A DNA stretch of 64,000 nucleotides from Hemibagrus wyckioides (lineage: Eukaryota; Chordata; Actinopteri; Siluriformes; Bagridae), in assembly GCF_019097595.1 (NCBI RefSeq), contig NC_080711.1, forward strand, positions 18,160,928 through 18,224,927. The letters run 5' to 3'. Below, piece by piece: positions 58,591 to 64,000 of the stretch; positions within the stretch are counted from its first letter, which is position 1, and every line of letters starts with the position of its first letter. The notes beneath the pieces were generated by a model. That model worked only from the letters and a program-made list of their open reading frames with translations, was not told the DNA's origin and did not search any database. The position numbers were made by a program, and so were the translations under genes.

Positions 58591-61355
58591 TATACCCAAC
58601 AGAGGCACCAAAGATCTTTGCTACTTCCTTCTGAACTTTATTTTTCTTCATAATGTCTCCATACATATTTAATGAGAGGTCATGAAAAGCAGGATGAAAT
58701 ACAGCTGAACCCACAGGATTATATTTTTTTCCATTTTTGTGCACCAAACTATAAATGGGTTCTAACTGGAACAGACTGACAAATCATCAAGCCAATAGTA
58801 TGGATTGGTCTATTTATTGCTGAATATAGTGCTGAGAAAATCCCATTGTTTCTTTGTGCTGTTGCTTTGTTGCTTGCCTACATTGCTGAAATCGCAGCTT
58901 TGTGACAATGCATGGCCACCTGTCGCTTTGCTGCTCACTGCTATAGTGTGAACCTTGTGTAAGAGAGAAGCGTATTAACGGTTAATGTATAAAATCTTTG
59001 TTAAGAGACAAAATACAACCAGCTTTAACTATTAAAAACACTATCATCCTGCTAGCTAGCTAGCTCCTGCTATTATTATTTCAATTCACGACTGCTTCAA
59101 CAAAACCAAAACAACATCATTAATGTATATTGAGAATGATGGGTTAGAGCTAATTGGCTAAGCACAATTTTTTTTTTTTTAGACATTTTGAATTTTCACA
59201 CATCTTATTCGAGGAATGAATAATGTGTGTCACCCACAGAAGTGGAGGCTGTATGAATTATATAAAGTCTTCCAAAAAAATGCAGGGAACATAATGATTT
59301 CTCTACTCAAAAATATTTTCCCAGATGGCAAGGGGGTGTAGATGGCATTGGCAGGAGTTATGAAGTAATTGGACCATCAGGGGATTTTTTTAAATAGCTG
59401 AATTATTCCGTTTCACCTACCTGTATACGACCAGGAGTGGTGAATATCACCTGGATTACCTTCTTGTCTGCATACAAGATTAGTGGAGGTACCCTGGCTT
59501 ACAAACCTGGCAAAAGAATGCTGCTTCCTCTCAGTCATCTTCTATCATTTCTTTAATTGTAGTGATTGTAAGTCCATAAGTTATAAGATTTCATAAGTCC
59601 AGAGTCTTTTTAGAAGTCCTTTTAGAAGTCTAGTTTGAGTATGTTTATCATGTTAACTTTCTAGTCTTATATGCTATCATCTGTCCCTTGGGCTTTTTCA
59701 CATCACACCCCTGGACTAGGATGCTGGTGCATGCTGGTGTCTTTGACAGCTTCTCCCTCACCATACTATGGCCTGTGGTTAATGCAGCTGGTGTGTTGAG
59801 CTGGAAAATCTGCAAAATCTGCCCTATGTCTTAGGGTCACTGTTTGGGCCTGCTGCCAAAGAAGCTCTGGAGAGGAGAATGTAGGTTACAGAAAGTAGAA
59901 CCCAGCAGAGGCAGATAGCCTGGCCACATGGCACCCTTGAGATGCCATAGACAAATTCTATGTTTCAGCACCCACATCATCCAGGGTACTTCAAGGTGTC
60001 TTCCAGTGGGAAACGTTACAGCCAAAAATATTGCTCATTGGGTAGCAACTACATTGGACCAGTGGGATTACAAACCAACCTATTCAGAGCTCAGGGCCTC
60101 ATGAAAATTAAACCCCATCAAGTGTCCTGGTCTGACCCCAGAAGCTCATTCCATCTGGGACAGAGACATAATTAACTGGGTAGACCTCTTGTTTCAAAAC
60201 AGTTGCTTCTATTCAACAGAGTTCTTTAATCCAGAAGACTGGTTTCTATCTGATCCTTAAATCCAGAGGGTTTCCTAAACTTTTTCACATCTGATTTCAT
60301 TCTTGTTATGCAACCACAGGACTGGATAACCTCAGTAGATCTGCTTGGTGCACGTTCCTTTGTCACCATCATACCAGAACACAGATGCTTACAAAGTCCT
60401 ACTCTTATGGCTCTCTTCAGCAACAATTTTTTTAGATGTATGCAGGCAGTGTTGTAACCTCTATTGGCCAGATTCTGACTTGTTTGGTTGGCCTGTGCCC
60501 ATACCAGGGAACAAGCCATCTGGTACATGTCTCCTTCTGCTATATTACAGTGCTGACTCAGATAAGCTCTCCAAAAACACTGAAACAGGCCACAGAATTC
60601 ACTGGTGTGAAGCTAGATTTATTGAGAATACTAGCCACACTGTCTGAAACAACACACTTGCAGTGACTCTTTTTGGAGATTGCTGACTGTAGCCACAGCA
60701 AGAAAAAGCATAATCTCTAGCTCTCTGAATTCCCATTATCATTCAAGTGAGTCTACCAAGTACATCATATGATTGTGTACTTACAGCACAACACAAGGGG
60801 TGTGTATCCTAGAGTGTATACACTCAAGCTTAAATAGCGGGAGCAATGCAGCTGAAGTGATTATCTCTGAGATTGCATGATGTAATTCCTTTGAACTGTG
60901 TGGTCATGTTGCATTGATAATAAGCTTTAAGTAGTTGGTTTGCAAACAAAGATTGGTTCAGCTGAACTAGCTCTCACACTATGCTCTATGCAGTATACAG
61001 TATTTACGAAATATTTACTTTATATAATGTTTGTTATATAATTTTAGGTGCTAATATGATGCACTAAATGGAAATTCACAAACTGATGATGAGTTGTCAC
61101 CCTGTCCAGCGTCTCCCCCACCTTATGCCCAGAGTTCCCACCAGGAATTCCCTGCAACCCTGTGTAGGATAAATGCTATAGTGGATGGACTGATTTAGAA
61201 ATATTCAGATCTTGCAGCCCTTGTTACATAAACTAGAGTGTTCCACATATTCCAATACATTATCCAGGTATTGTTACAACTGCACTGATTTACACCACTT
61301 TGAGACAATACTATAGCTATAACAGCTTGTTATGTGGCCAAGCCTTTCCTCCTTG
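58591..61355. other. Stretch without a recognised gene, probably old repeats
   Basis: No splice-bounded coding segment. The portion about 59330-60700 has a more even base composition and many medium frames on both strands, none with a recognisable domain. It may be a decayed transposable element. A GGATGG-type repeat piece lies at 61090-61200. Confidence 0.4.
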
Positions 61356-61357
61356 GG

Positions 61358-61567
61358 GGTAGTGGTAGCTCAAGTGGTTAAGGCTCTGGGCCCAGCACCG
61401 CCAGTCTACCACTGTTGGGCCCTTGAGCAAGGCCCCCAACCCACCATGCTCCAGGAGCACTGGATCATGGCTGACCCTGTGCTCTGACCCCAACCCACAA
61501 GAATGGGATATGAAAGATGAAAGAATTTCACTGTGCAGTAATGTATATATGACAAATAAAAACAACT
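61358..61567 (+). mobile_element. tRNA-derived SINE, copy 3
   Basis: GTAGCTCAAGTGGTTAAGGCTCTGGG (A box), then the body with CTCCAGGAGCACTGGATCATGGCTGACCCTGTGCTCTGACCCC, and the tail AGAATTTCACTGTGCAGTAATGTATATATGACAAATAAAAACAAC. The B-box segment is deleted: after CTGGG it jumps to CCCAGCACCGCC. Otherwise it is close to copy 1. Confidence 0.88.
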
Positions 61568-61569
61568 AG

Positions 61570-63835
61570 CATGCTAACTTACATGCTTGTAAGGTAGCTA
61601 CAGATAGGATAGTTATAAGTTGTAATCAAGCCCATTCTGTTCTAGAAGAGACTTTAAGTAACGTTTTATATCATAAACAACTTTGTACGCCATTTTGAAA
61701 TAGAAACTTCTAAGAAGGTCACATTGATGTCGCATGAGTAAGCTCTGCTCCAGAACTCTGTAAAGTAATGGAACAGTCATAAAGGTGGCTAGGCCTCGGA
61801 AAGAATGAACAGAAACGCAGAGCTGCTGCGTGTTAGAAACAGGACTGGACTGCATCCTAGGACAGTTTCTAATGAGAACCCCGCACAGCCCACATGTATC
61901 TCCAATACAAACCCGGTGTATAGAACACACCTCCTGAGCACTGCCTCTGTGTTAATCGTGTAGGACGGCTGAGAGAATAGAGTCGAGATTGCGCATGATT
62001 CAGCCTGAGAAATGTGAAAATAGCCATGCTGATCTTTCACACAGTGTGGAGGAAGACACTCGGCAACCAGCCAAAGTAGGAATTATGCAATTACACAGCA
62101 TGATGATACACAGAGATATAACTTTGGTGTCTTATCCCAGGGCAGAAATGATTTTAGATAAGGATACCTATTGAATGCAGACAATAATGCACCGTAATTC
62201 AGAAGTAAAAATAGATAAAGAACTGACGTTTATCCTTTATGTGACTTTGTATAATATGCTGAACTTTTGCTGACTTTGTACTAACAGGGAATTTCCTACA
62301 CTAGGACATCCAGCATCGATCTTTTTTCTGTATGTGGGTTAGCTCGCGTTCTGTACAAGCGTGAAACAGAGGTCAGGAGAACACTCTATTGTACAAAGGG
62401 CAAAGTGACAGAAATCTAATTATTCTCTCCGTCACATATTACATGTGTGTAGGGGATAGAGGGGTGACACATGCTTTAATTTAGTTCATTGTCCATTTAT
62501 AGCCACAGGCTCAGGCTCTCTTGGCTTTAGATGCCATACTGTCAGGTGTGAGGAATTTAACTCATAATGTTAAATTGTCATCCTATTAAAATATCTCAAT
62601 CTTATTTTAAGAGCATAATAATTAGCCAACATTTGGTTAGTCATAGTTTAAGGTATTATTACATTCTGTATTCTCCATTATATTATACGCTGCTAACATG
62701 GCTAGCTATAGACTCCTGAGTGATGCACGTTAGCCACGCTTCCTGGTGGAATACAGGGTTTAGAAAAACTCAGGGCAAATCCACAAAAATATAATAAATG
62801 CAAAGTTCGTAAGGATGAACATAAAGATCATATATTGTCTAAAACAAATACAAGTCATGTTGGGTTTCAGTATCAGAAAAGTGTTTACATTCTTACACAA
62901 CGCTGTTGAGTTCAACTAAGTAGCTAACAGTGTAGTTAGCTTGCTAACTAAAGACGGAACAGACTCGCTAGCTAAATAACATTTCTCATTTCTGTTGCTT
63001 TAACAAGCCTACAAAGCTCACATAAAGTCTACTTCAAGTAGATTCTTCCACTGTTAGTGCTGCATTCAGTTCTCCATAATAGGGAATACAAAATATAATG
63101 TGCTGTTCATATTGCGTATTTATTTTTGCTCAGTTCATTAGCACATGTCTTTATAAAGCTAAAAATAAAAGCTGTCTCATTGCACACACTTTACAATCAC
63201 TACACTCCTTCACAGCTTCCCTTTTGTCACGATGCTTTGTGAAAATGGTGTAACAAATATATTTCATACTCAAATTGCTTGACTGTCATATGAGAAAAAA
63301 CTGTTAACATAATGTCAGCATTATCTTTATTTTTCATAAAAGTTTCCTCTCTGCCTAAAAGCATCTCTCCTAGAGCTTATTAACCAGCTCATCTGCTAAT
63401 ATTAGCATACCCATTTCGTTAAAAACAAATAAAATAAATAAAATTAATCCTGATCACAGTGCGCAAATGAATGGTCAATTTCTTAGCCTTGTAAACAGAT
63501 TACCAAAAATCCCTCAATATCCATCAAGTGTTTATGGCGAATACAGCCAGCTAGCTAACATTCTGTCGCAGGTTGTTAAGAGAAGGTGGCTCGAGATCGA
63601 GATTTATTGTATAAATTGCACACAAAAAAACATTTGAACCAAGAAACAAAAGCATTCATTAAAATAAAGCAAAAACATACAGACTGTAAGCTCTGATGTA
63701 GCGCACACAAACAAATGACAACTACAGTGATCTGTCACTAGAGCCGTACCAGAAACACGATTGGTGTACTGCACATGTGCAGAGATGAAGTATGATGAAA
63801 TGATTCATGGCAGTTTTGTGTATGAAGCCCTGTAA
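61570..63835. other. Gene-free stretch
   Basis: AT-rich with short frames only. No exon with splice signals and no recognised repeat beyond short AT-rich runs. Confidence 0.5.
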
Positions 63836-63837
63836 AA

Positions 63838-64000
63838 GAGGGCATGAAGCCTTTATTATCACCACACATACATTACAGCACAGTGCAATTCTTTTCTTCG
63901 CATATCCCTGCTAAGAAACTTAGGGTCAGAGCACAGGGGCAGCTAGGGTTAAGAGCATTGGTCAATTTCTCAACAATGGAGCTTAGTGGTACTGGGGCTT
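63838..64000 (-). mobile_element. tRNA-derived SINE, copy 4 (partial, cut by the window edge)
   Basis: The reverse strand reads the SINE body and tail: AAGCCCCAGTACCACTAAGC at the window edge, CCTGTGCTCTGACCCTAAG, and GTAATGTATGTGTGGTGATAATAAAGGCTTC. The tRNA-like head should lie beyond the window. Confidence 0.85.

Overview
This window looks like nuclear DNA of a bony fish. Two vertebrate genes with normal GT-AG introns can be read, and the space around them is filled with Tc1-type transposons, non-LTR retrotransposon 3' ends, tRNA-derived SINEs and long CA, TA, GA, GACA and GATA microsatellites. The Tc1 families and the SINE type suggest an otophysan such as a catfish. That is an impression from repeat content, not a proven assignment.

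Left part (about 1.7-14.5 kb): the complete TRAF7 gene on the minus strand. I traced 22 coding exons, with consistent splice phase throughout, from the first exon near 14.4 kb to a last exon that codes only V-W-T-C-stop at 3558-3544. The product is 668 or 682 aa depending on the start (human about 670). It has an N-terminal serine-rich part, a C3HC3D RING, a TRAF-type zinc-finger region, a coiled coil and seven WD40 repeats. A 30-bp minisatellite lies just upstream of the promoter.

Middle part (about 14.5-31 kb): a repeat-dominated interval with no host gene that I can support. It holds a Tc1 relic (15.1-16.0 kb), an almost complete Tc1 element with a DD38E-type transposase (16.73-18.32 kb), two short deletion derivatives of another Tc1 family, the 3' ends of several LINEs, and microsatellites.

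Right-centre (about 31-42.3 kb): GNG13 on the plus strand, the G-protein gamma-13 subunit. It has two coding exons (36534-36631 and 41146-41251; 67 aa, ending in a C-V-I-I prenylation box) and probably an untranslated first exon ending at 31282. A 1.44-kb Tc1 element sits inside a split TA microsatellite in its second intron.

Right part (about 42-64 kb): mostly repeats. The exceptions are three minus-strand stretches that look like exons of an unrecognised gene or genes: 44170-44341 (internal), and 46865-47007 and 48127-48209 (both terminal, same splice phase). A fourth Tc1 copy at 57.4-58.6 kb carries a 280-aa transposase frame whose third catalytic acidic residue is replaced by lysine. A (GACA)n(GATA)n Bkm-type array lies at 56.33-56.49 kb, and the window ends inside a SINE.

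TRAF7 (E3 ligase and MAPK scaffold) and GNG13 (sensory G-protein subunit) have no known joint pathway. Their proximity is more likely synteny, since both map to 16p13.3 in human.
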